DNA from: an uncultured Nitrosomonas sp.
GTDB taxonomy: Bacteria > Pseudomonadota > Gammaproteobacteria > Burkholderiales > Nitrosomonadaceae
Length of the DNA: 36,552 nucleotides
Direction: 5' to 3'
Assembly (NCBI GenBank): GCA_902826115.1
Contig: CADEDO010000027.1
Location: forward strand, 1-36,552
The notes beneath the pieces were generated by a model. That model worked only from the letters and a program-made list of their open reading frames with translations. It searched no databases and was not told the origin of the DNA. The translations under genes were made by a program, and so were the position numbers. Positions 7,828 through 15,631 of the stretch are shown here, in pieces (position 1 is the first letter of the stretch; each line of letters opens with the position of its first letter).

Positions 7828-8034
7828 ATTTTTCCTCGGTTCATTAATGTCATTTAATGATTTTGGAGTGTCCAGCTTTTATCTACCTTTATCTTAATAA
7901 TATCCTCCGAGTAGATTTAATAAATTCTAAAGTACTTATAATATAATTTGTCAAACACAATATAGTATTTATTACTGCTTGTAAATGATTAATTTATGTT
8001 AAGATCGAATCCAATAACATTTATTAAACTAAAT
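7828..8034. other. divergent control region between traK and oriT
   Basis: This AT-rich stretch must hold the traK promoter on minus and perhaps the traJ promoter on plus. TATAAT occurs near 7938, and TTGTCA with an AT-rich TATAGTAT block near 7950-7970. No clear single promoter can be fixed by eye. In RP4 the equivalent segment is the TraK-binding part of oriT. Confidence 0.45.
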
Positions 8035-8036
8035 AG

Positions 8037-8100
8037 TAGGGGCAAGATAGGTGAAGTAGGCCCACTTTTTCAAAGTAATCCCCTTCACTTTCCTTATTCG
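8037..8100 (-). other. oriT, IncP/RP4-type, with nic site
   Basis: Read on the minus strand the segment runs GCGAATAAGG, AAAGTGAAGG, an AT spacer, then GTGGGCCTACTTCACC followed by TATCTTG/CCCC. This closely follows the RP4 oriT core as I remember it: GAATAAGG, AGTGAAG, then GTGGGCCTACTTCACC and TATCCTG/CCC. The inverted repeat GTGAAG (8051-8056) and CTTCAC (8083-8088) is the equivalent of the TraJ-binding repeat. By analogy, nicking falls on the minus strand between 8043 and 8042. The nic core has one change, TATCTTG for TATCCTG. It sits between divergent traK and traJ exactly as in RP4. Confidence 0.92.
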
Positions 8101-8152
8101 CATTTCATGCTCAATGGAAACTCTTGCTCTACGAGGTTTTAAGGAGAAAGAA

Positions 8153-8536
8153 ATGAGTGTTTTAGAGAAAGTACGCAGCGACAGACGTAGGGATTTATCG
8201 CCAATTAAGGTTTACTGCACTAGCGCGCAACGACAAGTTATTGAACAAAATGCCATTAAAGTAGGTATGTCGTTGTCAACCTATCTTCAACGTGTAGGGA
8301 CTAATTGCAGTATAAATGTTCAATCACATAATGAAGATGTTGAGAAGTTATTAAAAATTAATGCTGATCTTGGAAGGCTTGGCGGGCTGATCAAGCTGTG
8401 GTTAACCAATGATAGAAAAACCAAGATTGTGGGACAGGAGGAACTGCATCGTTTGTTGGGACAAATTTCGACTACTCAATCTGAATTGATTGATGCGCTT
8501 ATCGAATTTAAGCGTTCATTAGATTCTAACGGATAA
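8153..8536 (+). CDS. traJ: TraJ, relaxosome accessory protein
   Basis: TraJ binds the oriT inverted repeat and recruits the relaxase. The predicted 127-aa product contains IKVYCTSAQRQVIEQNAIKVGMSLSTYLQRVG (about residues 18-49), a MobC/TraJ-type strand-helix-helix DNA-binding motif, then a helical tail. I chose ATG 8153 because AAGGAG (8141-8146) lies six bases before it and the length then matches RP4 TraJ (about 123 aa). An upstream ATG at 8114 would add 13 residues without a ribosome site. Only three bases separate it from traI. Confidence 0.88.
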   Translation: MSVLEKVRSDRRRDLSPIKVYCTSAQRQVIEQNAIKVGMSLSTYLQRVGTNCSINVQSHNEDVEKLLKINADLGRLGGLIKLWLTNDRKTKIVGQEELHRLLGQISTTQSELIDALIEFKRSLDSNG

Positions 8537-8539
8537 AAA

Positions 8540-9793
8540 TTGATAGCCAAACATATCCCAATTAAGAAAGCCAATAAAAATAATTTCTCCCGTTTGATCA
8601 ATTATCTAGTCAAAGAGAGCAGGGTGGGGGAGAGAGTCGGCAGGATTGTGGTGAGTAATTGTTATGCCGATGAAGTTATATCGGGCACTATGGAGATCGA
8701 GCACACGCAGGGTAAAAACATACGAGCTCAAGCTGATAAAACTTACCATCTCGTTATAAGTTTCGAATCAGAACAAAAGCCGGAGGATTATGTTCTCGAT
8801 GATATAGAGCAAGAACTATGCAAATCCTTGGGGCTTGAAGAGCATCAGCGCATCAGCGTATCTCATATTGATACCGAACATTTCCATATCCACCTGGCCA
8901 TTAATAAAATTCATCCGCAAAAATTGATTATCCATGAACCTTATCGGGATTTTTGGAAGCTTGGAAGAATTTGCGAGATGTTGGAAATCCGCCACGGTTT
9001 GGCAGTTACTAACCACCAAACCAAGAATCCGGGCATACAAAGTAAAGCTGCTGACATTGATCATCACGCTCAACTACAGAGCCTGCAATCTTACATTAGA
9101 TCAAATGTGCTTGTTCCATTGCAGATGGCGGACGATTGGCAATCATTCCACCAAGTATTGAAGAATTATGGCCTGGAAATACTTGAGCGTGGTAATGGTT
9201 TTGCCTTTAAGACTATTGTTGATGATAGTAGGGACATCGTAATCAAAGCCAGCAGTGTTGATAGATCGCTTTCAAAACAAAAATTAACTAAGCGCTTGGG
9301 TCAATTTGAAATCTCAGTAGATGAAAATGTGAAGGTCAAAAGAAGGTATCAAAGAAAGCCAGGCGATGTTTCAAAAGCAGCGCTCTATGAAAAATATAAG
9401 AAAGAACGCAGTCTGATTGTAGAAGCCAGAACACACGGACTCAACAAATTAAAGCAAGAGCGTACAGAGCAATTACGTAGCCGTAAAAATTACTTTAATA
9501 CAAAAATAAAATTCATGAAAGCGTCTTTTAAATTTCTTAAGCCTCTAGCAAAACGCTTGATGTATGCATCCTTGTATAGCGACTATAAAAGTGACATTGA
9601 TGAAATTAATAAACAATATAGTAGACAAAAAAATGAATTAAATTTATCTTATAGGCTAACAGGGTGGAAAGAGTGGCAACAACGTAAGGGCCTAACATCA
9701 AAATCAACGAAGTTAGTTGTATCTGGTATGTCAGCTCCATTACATCACAAGAATTCTCGCCCAAAGAAAAATACTAAAGGGATGACGTTGTGA
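8540..9793 (+). CDS. traI: TraI relaxase, MOBP (RP4-like), short form
   Basis: The relaxase cuts oriT at nic and stays linked to the DNA 5' end through a tyrosine. The start is TTG at 8540; this gives MIAKHIPIKK, the expected MOBP N-terminus, and puts the catalytic Tyr at residue 22 as in RP4 TraI. Motif III is SHIDTEHFHIHLAINKIHP with H109, H116 and H118. The relaxase domain covers about residues 1-250. The remainder is basic and helical (RRYQRKPGDVSKAALYEKYKKER). At 417 aa it is much shorter than RP4 TraI (about 730 aa) and lacks most of the C-terminal region. The TGA overlaps the start of traG. Confidence 0.95.
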   Translation: MIAKHIPIKKANKNNFSRLINYLVKESRVGERVGRIVVSNCYADEVISGTMEIEHTQGKNIRAQADKTYHLVISFESEQKPEDYVLDDIEQELCKSLGLEEHQRISVSHIDTEHFHIHLAINKIHPQKLIIHEPYRDFWKLGRICEMLEIRHGLAVTNHQTKNPGIQSKAADIDHHAQLQSLQSYIRSNVLVPLQMADDWQSFHQVLKNYGLEILERGNGFAFKTIVDDSRDIVIKASSVDRSLSKQKLTKRLGQFEISVDENVKVKRRYQRKPGDVSKAALYEKYKKERSLIVEARTHGLNKLKQERTEQLRSRKNYFNTKIKFMKASFKFLKPLAKRLMYASLYSDYKSDIDEINKQYSRQKNELNLSYRLTGWKEWQQRKGLTSKSTKLVVSGMSAPLHHKNSRPKKNTKGMTL

Positions 9794-11655
9794 TGATTAA
9801 TAAAAAAAATGGAACGAAACGAGAATTAAATAATACTCGAAGCAATAACGCGGCCTGGACAATATTGTCAATGTTTTGTGGTCTAGTGATCGCAACGCAG
9901 ATGTTTGCAAAAGCATTTAATTACAGCCAAACATTAGGACACAACGTCAACGGATTGTATGTCCCATGGGCTATCTTTTCATGGTATGGACAATGGGGAG
10001 AAACGTATCAAGCGCACTTTATTCAATCGGGTAGTTACGGCTTGATTGTTACCTCAGTGCTGTTATTGTTTATTGTTGTTGTGAACCAGGTTAGAGTCAA
10101 TTCTTCAAAACAAAGTGCAACCCTATACGGTTCAGCTCGCTGGGCAGAAAAAAGTGACATCGAAGCAGCGGGTTTGCTCCCTTCCAAAAAGTCATGGTTT
10201 ACGAAGCAAGTACCTCAAGATGATTATGTTTATGTGGGAGCCTGGGAGGATAAAAAAGGCAACATTTACTACTTAAAACATAATGGTGCTGAACATGTGT
10301 TGTGCTATGCACCTACCCGTTCTGGGAAGGGAGTTGGGTTGGTCGTTCCTACGCTACTTTCCTGGGGACAAAGTGCTGTTATTACCGATCTTAAAGGAGA
10401 ATTGTGGTCGTTGACGGCCGGTTGGCGACAACAATACGCTAATAACAAAGTTATTCGATTTGAGCCTGCTGCTCAAAGTGGCTCAGCATGTTGGAATCCG
10501 CTAGATGAAATCCGACTGGATTCAGGTTATGAAGTAGGAGATGTTCAGAATTTAGCAACCCTTATTGTTGATCCTGACGGCCGCGGTCTGAATGACCATT
10601 GGCAGAAAACCGCACAATCCTTGCTCGTGGGTTTAATTTTACATGTTTTATATAAGGCCAAAAATGAATTTAGTACGGCAACGTTGTCTTGCGTGGATGA
10701 TTTATTGACCGATCCAGATAACGATATTGGTGGTGTATGGGCAGTGATGGTTTCCTATCCCCATAAGAATGGAGAACCCCATCCGGTTGTAAGAGCTTCC
10801 GCTCGGGATATGGCAGATCGTCCTCCTGAAGAGGCTGGATCAGTATTGTCGAGCGTTAAATCCTACTTGTCGCTCTATCGGGACCCTGCAGTCAATAAAA
10901 ATATCGGCCATTCAGATTTCCGAATTCGCGATTTAATGAATTTTGACAAACCGGTCAGTCTTTATATCGTTACCAACCCTAACGATAAAACTCGTCTTCG
11001 TCCCTTAATACGCATTTTACTCAATATGATCGTGCGCCTACTCGCTGATAAAGTCGAATTCAATGGGGGTAGGCCCGTCCAAAACTTTAAGCATCGGTTG
11101 TTATTAATGTTGGATGAATTTCCAAGTCTCGGCAAACTTGAAATTTTCCAGGAATCTTTAGCTTTCCTTGCGGGTTACGGTATTAAAGCTTATCTGATTT
11201 GCCAGGATGTGAATCAACTCAAAAGCCGGGAGATAGGGTACGGGCATGACGAGGCCGTTACTTCAAACTGCCATATCCAAGTGGCTTTTGCACCCAATCG
11301 TATTGAGACAGCAGAGCATCTATCCAAGCTGACCGGGCAAACGACTGTCATCAAAGAGCAAATTTCGACCAGCGGTAGCCGCACGGGCATGATGCACAAA
11401 AACGTTACGAGAACAATTCAGGAAACACAACGTCCTCTCATGACGCCGGATGAATGTATGCGTATGCCTGGAGCTAAGAAGAATCAACGCGGTGAAATTG
11501 TGGAAGCAGGGGATATGATTATTTATGTGGCGGGATATCCGGCAATTTATGGCAAACAGCCTTTGTATTTTGAGGATGAAGCGTTTTCCGCTCGCGCGGC
11601 GCTACCAGCACCCAGGTATAGCGATAGAACCATTGAGAAAGCAGCATTGTCATGA
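9790..11655 (+). CDS. traG: TraG/VirD4 coupling protein
   Basis: This 621-aa coupling ATPase links the relaxosome to a type IV secretion channel. Two N-terminal membrane helices lie at about residues 22-42 and 83-100. Walker A is APTRSGKG (174-181) and Walker B is LLLMLDEFPSLG (about 440-451). NCHIQVAFAPN and the ETAEHLSKLTG block are typical of TraG. The length matches RP4 TraG (635 aa). GTG at 9790 and ATG at 9793 are equally possible starts, both overlapping the traI stop. The stop overlaps the traF ATG. The VirB/Trb channel it should serve is not in this window. Confidence 0.95.
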   Translation: MMINKKNGTKRELNNTRSNNAAWTILSMFCGLVIATQMFAKAFNYSQTLGHNVNGLYVPWAIFSWYGQWGETYQAHFIQSGSYGLIVTSVLLLFIVVVNQVRVNSSKQSATLYGSARWAEKSDIEAAGLLPSKKSWFTKQVPQDDYVYVGAWEDKKGNIYYLKHNGAEHVLCYAPTRSGKGVGLVVPTLLSWGQSAVITDLKGELWSLTAGWRQQYANNKVIRFEPAAQSGSACWNPLDEIRLDSGYEVGDVQNLATLIVDPDGRGLNDHWQKTAQSLLVGLILHVLYKAKNEFSTATLSCVDDLLTDPDNDIGGVWAVMVSYPHKNGEPHPVVRASARDMADRPPEEAGSVLSSVKSYLSLYRDPAVNKNIGHSDFRIRDLMNFDKPVSLYIVTNPNDKTRLRPLIRILLNMIVRLLADKVEFNGGRPVQNFKHRLLLMLDEFPSLGKLEIFQESLAFLAGYGIKAYLICQDVNQLKSREIGYGHDEAVTSNCHIQVAFAPNRIETAEHLSKLTGQTTVIKEQISTSGSRTGMMHKNVTRTIQETQRPLMTPDECMRMPGAKKNQRGEIVEAGDMIIYVAGYPAIYGKQPLYFEDEAFSARAALPAPRYSDRTIEKAALS

Positions 11656-12224
11656 GGACTGTACTCGGGGTTAACCTCATTTTTCAAAGCATCAGGTTCC
11701 TGGGTTTGTTAGTCGTAGTTTTGGCAGTGTTGATTTTTGTCGCAAGTCTATGGATGCGTTTGAATCATATTTATATCAATACCACACCGAGTCTACCTTT
11801 GGGGTTTTACAAAATTATTGATGAGTCTATCCAAAAAGGCGCTCATGTGGCTTTCTGTCCGCCACAAACTGAAGCTTTTGATCATGCTCTCGCGAGAGGG
11901 TATATCGGTCGCGGTAATTGCCCAGGCGGTTATAGCTTGCTGCTCAAGCGTGTTTTGGCGATGGCAGGAGACACGGTATCAATCGATCAGGCTGGCATTG
12001 TTGTGAATGGTGTACATTTGCCTAATAGCGCTCAGTTAAAAGCAGATGCTAACCATCAGCCACTGCCGCTATACCGTTTTGAGGGTGTATTAAATGATGC
12101 AGAGTATCTGTTGTTATCCGATGCACATCCCCAGTCGTTTGATACACGCTATTTCGGCCCAATAAACCACAATCAAATCAAACATGTCGTCCAGCCCTTC
12201 TTGACTTGGAATGCAACCCACTAA
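11652..12224 (+). CDS. traF: TraF, S26-type conjugation maturation peptidase
   Basis: In RP4, TraF is a signal-peptidase-like enzyme that processes and cyclises the TrbC pilin in the inner membrane. The 190-aa product has an N-terminal anchor (about residues 14-35, LGLLVVVLAVLIFVASLW). The Ser motif is NTTPSLPLGFYK with S47, and the Lys motif LLLKRVLAMAGD with K99. The later DTRYFGPI holds the Asp equivalent. Order traG-traF is that of RP4, joined by an ATGA overlap at 11652-11655. Its substrate, the pilin gene, is not in the window. Confidence 0.9.
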   Translation: MRTVLGVNLIFQSIRFLGLLVVVLAVLIFVASLWMRLNHIYINTTPSLPLGFYKIIDESIQKGAHVAFCPPQTEAFDHALARGYIGRGNCPGGYSLLLKRVLAMAGDTVSIDQAGIVVNGVHLPNSAQLKADANHQPLPLYRFEGVLNDAEYLLLSDAHPQSFDTRYFGPINHNQIKHVVQPFLTWNATH

Positions 12225-12237
12225 TAGGAGCCCATTC

Positions 12238-12441
12238 ATGAATAAACCACGCAGTGATACTGAAACTGATAAAGAAATCCTGCAGCAAAAACTCCTCGAT
12301 GCCCAGGTACCCGATTTCAAGGCTCAGTTTGAGCCACAGGAGGCAGAAATGCTCGGCGCCTTCACCGAGGATGCCATAAATGAAAAAGATGCGCTGGATA
12401 GCGCTATAGACCTCCTGGGGGCTGATCATGAGCATCTTTAA
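12238..12441 (+). CDS. small acidic hypothetical protein between traF and traC
   Basis: The 67-aa product is acidic (MNKPRSDTETDKEILQQ, later AFTEDAINEKDALDSAIDLL). ATG 12238 is preceded by TAGGAG at 12225-12230. An upstream in-frame ATG at 12211 lies inside traF and has no ribosome site. The end overlaps the next gene by 14 bases, so it is coupled to it. By position it could correspond to a small RP4 gene such as traD or traE fragments, but I do not recognise a family. Confidence 0.7.
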   Translation: MNKPRSDTETDKEILQQKLLDAQVPDFKAQFEPQEAEMLGAFTEDAINEKDALDSAIDLLGADHEHL

Positions 12442-14749
12442 GAAATCTTTTCATGAAGAAGTCGCCGAGAATCTGATCGATCAACTCAAAAAAGGTGTTG
12501 CACCCTGGCAGAAACCCTGGAAACCAGGAGATCTGCAGGCCACATTACCTTTTAACCCAACAACTGCTAAGCGCTACCGCGGTATTAATAGTTTGAACCT
12601 GATCAGCCGGGGATACACAGATCCACGCTGGCTGACCTATAAACAGGCAGAAGCAGCCGGGGCACAGGTGCGCAAAGGTCAAAAAAGTACACCCGTGCAA
12701 TATTGGTTATTTACTGATGAACGGATCAAAACGGATGAGCAGGGCGTGCCGCTGCTAGACAGTGATGCCAAGCTTATCAAGGAGCACATCCAACTTGAGC
12801 GACCCAAAGTATTTTATGCCGCAGTGTTTAACGCAGAGCAAATCGATAATCTGGCTGAGTTGTTTGTTCAAGCGCCTGACTGGGATCCATTAATTCGTGC
12901 AGAAGAGGTATTGCAGCACGCTCAAGCCATTATCCATCACGGCGAGATCGATCGCGCGTTTTACCGACCGTCTACCGACAGCATTCATCTGCCGCACAAG
13001 CATCAATTTCCAACGCCCTATGATTATTACGCAACCGCTCTGCATGAGCTAGGCCACTGGAGTGGTCACGAGTCACGTTTGAATCGTGATCTCTCCCATC
13101 CATTCGGCAGTGAAGGATACGGCCGTGAAGAACTGCGCGCCGAGATTGCAAGCATGTTACTGGGCGCAGAATTAGGGATTGGTCATGATCCAGGGCAGCA
13201 TGTGGCTTATATAGGCGCATGGATCAAAGCCCTGCAGGATGATCCTCTTGAGATATTTCGTGCTGCAGCTGATGCAGAAAGAATCCGGGAATTTGTACTT
13301 GCATTAGCACATCAACAAGCAATAGATGAAACAAAAACCGTCAACATAAACCCAATCGACATAACTCAGGCTCCGTATCCTGATAAACCCATGCTGCAGC
13401 CATCCGACAAACAAGGGGAGGGGAGTATGCGTCAATATTTGGTTGTGCCATACAAAGATAAAGAACGAGCCAAACTCGCTGGGGCACGTTGGGATAGAAA
13501 AGCTAAAGCTTGGTATATGGGGGCCAATGCCGACGTGCAAGCGCTGCAACATTGGTTGCCCGAGAACGTGGTTCACCGGCCAGAACCGGCGATGGATCCG
13601 ATTCACGAATTTGCTGAGCTATTGCGTGCAGAAGGCTGTGTGGTTGAGGCCAATCAACCGATGATGAATGGGCAGACCCATAGAATCAGAGTTGCCGGTG
13701 ACAAGCGCAGTGAGAAATCCGGATTCTATGTTGCGCACCTGGATGGCCGCCCGGCAGGGTATTTCAAGAACAATCGAACCGGCATTGAAATACGTTGGAA
13801 AGCCAAGGGATATTCTTTAACGGATGAGCAAAAAGCTGAGTTGCTTGCCCAGGCCGCGATCAAATTACAAATCAGAGAAGCCGAACATCATGCCCAGCAC
13901 ATCAAAATTGCGCAAGCCATTCAGGAACTGCTCGCTATCGCTCCCAATGCTGATGCCAGCCATCCGTATCTCGCAAAAAAAAACGCGAGGGCAGGGGATT
14001 TACAGGTAGTGCCTCAGAATGGAGATGCATTACCCCCTGATTCGATCATCAAAATCGCCAGCAATGGGCAGGAAGCCAAACAATTGCGAGAAGATCATCC
14101 AGACAGCCTAGTGTTGACTAACGGCGATTTATTGCTGTCTGCGCGAGATATTGATGGCCGCATCTGGAGCGTGCAAACGATTCAAGCCAATGGCGCTAAG
14201 CTTTTTGCAGCCGGTAGCAAAAAGGAGCATACCTTCCATGTTTCAGGGAACAACGGCATGCCATGGGATAAAGCAATCGACATAGCCCGTGCCATTATCA
14301 TTGCCGAAGGCTATGCCACTGCCGACACGTTGTCTCAGGCGCTGGAAATGCCTGTTATTGCAGCCTTCGATTCCGGTAATCTGCCCAAAGTAGCGCAAGA
14401 TTTGCATGCAAAATTTCCTTCCAAACCCATCATTATCGCAGGTGACGATGATCGCCATCTGGAGTCGACTCAGAACAAAAATCCAGGCAAAGAAAAAGCA
14501 TTGGAAGCAGTTCAATTGGTCAATGGTGTAGCGGTATTTCCGGTTTTTGCACCAGGTGAGCAAATGAAGTCTAGTCTCAGTGATTTCAATGATCTGGCCA
14601 ATCAAAGTGTGCTTGGGCTTGAAGCTGTTAAGCGACAGGTAGGATCCGTTGTAGAGCGCGTGCTACGAAACACGCGCGCGGAAAACCTTCCGTCTCAGAC
14701 TAAGTTAAAACAGGAAGAAAATACGCGAAAACGAGCACTTGTCAGATAA
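12428..14749 (+). CDS. traC: TraC/ArdC-like fusion: ssDNA-binding, zincin, DUF5710 and Toprim primase domains
   Basis: The 773-aa protein combines four parts. The ArdC_N domain is at about residues 1-130 (APWQKPW, YRGINSLNL). A zincin metallopeptidase is at about 150-290 with H206-E207-L-G-H210-W and a downstream ELRAEIASMLLGAELG. A DUF5710-type segment is at about 335-380 (RQYLVVPYKDKERAKLAGARWD). A C-terminal Toprim domain is at about 560-740 (IIIAEGYATADTL, then IIAGDDDRH). RP4 traC encodes a primase carried to the recipient, and ArdC of pSa resembles its N-terminus. The same place after traF supports the name. It may both protect entering DNA from restriction and prime the second strand. 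An internal strong ribosome site at 13411-13425 may give a second product. Confidence 0.88.
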   Translation: MSIFKKSFHEEVAENLIDQLKKGVAPWQKPWKPGDLQATLPFNPTTAKRYRGINSLNLISRGYTDPRWLTYKQAEAAGAQVRKGQKSTPVQYWLFTDERIKTDEQGVPLLDSDAKLIKEHIQLERPKVFYAAVFNAEQIDNLAELFVQAPDWDPLIRAEEVLQHAQAIIHHGEIDRAFYRPSTDSIHLPHKHQFPTPYDYYATALHELGHWSGHESRLNRDLSHPFGSEGYGREELRAEIASMLLGAELGIGHDPGQHVAYIGAWIKALQDDPLEIFRAAADAERIREFVLALAHQQAIDETKTVNINPIDITQAPYPDKPMLQPSDKQGEGSMRQYLVVPYKDKERAKLAGARWDRKAKAWYMGANADVQALQHWLPENVVHRPEPAMDPIHEFAELLRAEGCVVEANQPMMNGQTHRIRVAGDKRSEKSGFYVAHLDGRPAGYFKNNRTGIEIRWKAKGYSLTDEQKAELLAQAAIKLQIREAEHHAQHIKIAQAIQELLAIAPNADASHPYLAKKNARAGDLQVVPQNGDALPPDSIIKIASNGQEAKQLREDHPDSLVLTNGDLLLSARDIDGRIWSVQTIQANGAKLFAAGSKKEHTFHVSGNNGMPWDKAIDIARAIIIAEGYATADTLSQALEMPVIAAFDSGNLPKVAQDLHAKFPSKPIIIAGDDDRHLESTQNKNPGKEKALEAVQLVNGVAVFPVFAPGEQMKSSLSDFNDLANQSVLGLEAVKRQVGSVVERVLRNTRAENLPSQTKLKQEENTRKRALVR
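13411..13429 (+). promoter_or_regulatory. internal ribosome-binding site and in-frame ATG within traC
   Basis: AAGGGGAGGGGAG (13413-13425) precedes an in-frame ATG at 13427-13429 (codon 334). AAGGGGAG ends six bases before it. The start lies exactly between the zincin and the DUF5710/Toprim part and would give a protein of about 440 aa. RP4 traC is known to make long and short primases from in-frame starts, so a dual product is inferred. Confidence 0.5.
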
Positions 14750-14762
14750 TTACAGGGAGATC

Positions 14763-14894
14763 ATGATGAATACTACTCAACCGGATATTTTTGGTAATTC
14801 ATCAAACTGGGAACAACGAAAAACCACACTCGTGCGTTGCTGGTATGGGTTGCATAGCAAGCACGGCGGATACAAGCGAAGCAAACGACGATGA
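14763..14894 (+). CDS. small hypothetical protein, 43 aa
   Basis: The frame MMNTTQPDIFGNSSNWEQR to GGYKRSKRR follows traC by 13 bases. GGGAG at 14755-14759 lies close before the ATGs at 14763 and 14766. The product is basic at its C-terminus (YKRSKRR), suggesting nucleic-acid binding. I do not recognise the family. The good ribosome site and operon position make it a probable gene; its length makes it uncertain. Confidence 0.5.
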   Translation: MMNTTQPDIFGNSSNWEQRKTTLVRCWYGLHSKHGGYKRSKRR

Positions 14895-14898
14895 GAAG

Positions 14899-14933
14899 TT
14901 ATCCACAAAACCCGTGGATGAAGATGTGGATAA
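14899..14933. other. pair of perfect inverted DnaA-box sequences
   Basis: TTATCCACA at 14899-14907 and TGTGGATAA at 14925-14933 are both perfect matches to the DnaA-box consensus, facing each other across 17 bp. A third half-site, GTGGAT at 14914-14919, lets ATCCAC (14901-14906) pair with either partner, so two exclusive hairpins are possible in RNA or ssDNA. It lies in a non-coding gap after the primase operon. It could be an accessory origin element or a transcription stop. No T-run follows. Confidence 0.5.
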
Positions 14934-15132
14934 GTATCTTAAATTGTGCTCAGATGAGGTTTATTTCTGATGCCTAAAAATCAGCTTGATCGAAACTGAA
15001 ATAATGCCGGCATAGCATATATGATCGAAGTAAATATATTGCAGTATCATTTATTTATCAACTGATCATAGACGTGAATAAGCCCCGCGTTACTTTCAGG
15101 GAAGGCTTTTACCAATTAGATGTGCTTTTATC

Positions 15133-15543
15133 ATGTGCGGCGGCGTTCAGTATCAGGACCATACAATTTACTTTCCCCAACCGGATGCGAAGTTACCGAT
15201 AAGACTGCGTGGAGGAGGGGTCACATGGGTTACCTGGGGCAGACGCAAAAAAGAAGCCATCGGTAAATTTCCCAATGGTGGCTGGGCACAATTGAATTCC
15301 ATCAAAATGGGCAAGTGGAAACCCTGGCATCCCAAGCCCGTACTGATACCCATTGAGAGTTTCCTGGAAAAAGATCACGACAAACAATCTCACTGGATAA
15401 CCCTTTCATCCTGCATGACCTTGCAAGGACTACTAGCTGAAAGAAATGGCGAGCAAAGGGTCTATATTGTTACCGAGGAAACACCCCCTGAATATCAATG
15501 GATCCACGATCGCTGGCCCAGGTTGATCAAGTTGGCTGATTAA
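15133..15543 (+). CDS. SRAP-family (HMCES/YedK-like) abasic-site shield protein, short form
   Basis: SRAP proteins use Cys2 to form a covalent link with abasic sites in single-stranded DNA. Here translation starts MCGG, so Cys2 is present and fixes the start at 15133 despite a weak ribosome site. Other family positions are visible: TWVTWG near residue 31, N55 in WAQLNSIK, E79 in VLIPIESFLEK, and H125 in EYQWIHDRWPRLI, matching the IHDRMP motif of YedK. At 136 aa it is much shorter than YedK (222 aa), a minimal version. It precedes umuD by 88 bases, forming a plasmid-borne DNA-damage tolerance cassette. Confidence 0.85.
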   Translation: MCGGVQYQDHTIYFPQPDAKLPIRLRGGGVTWVTWGRRKKEAIGKFPNGGWAQLNSIKMGKWKPWHPKPVLIPIESFLEKDHDKQSHWITLSSCMTLQGLLAERNGEQRVYIVTEETPPEYQWIHDRWPRLIKLAD

Positions 15544-15594
15544 CTCATCGATACTGGTGGATTTTCCCAATTGACAGCACGGAAGAGGGTGTGA

Positions 15595-15617
15595 TTGAAT
15601 AGAGTAACACTATTCAA
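15595..15617. promoter_or_regulatory. inverted repeat just before umuD, candidate operator
   Basis: TTGAATAG (15595-15602) and CTATTCAA (15610-15617) form a perfect 8-bp inverted repeat with a 7-bp spacer, directly before the AAGGAGGAG ribosome site of umuD. It does not match the CTGT-N8-ACAG LexA box. It could bind a repressor, possibly the UmuD N-terminal domain, or fold as an mRNA hairpin next to the ribosome site. Confidence 0.45.
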
Positions 15618-15631
15618 GGAGGAGCTCTAAC

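Noticed and set aside
15544..15631. LexA box for umuDC
   Set aside because: No CTGT-N8-ACAG site is present; CTGG and ACAG around 15554-15577 have the wrong spacing. Only the unrelated inverted repeat remains.
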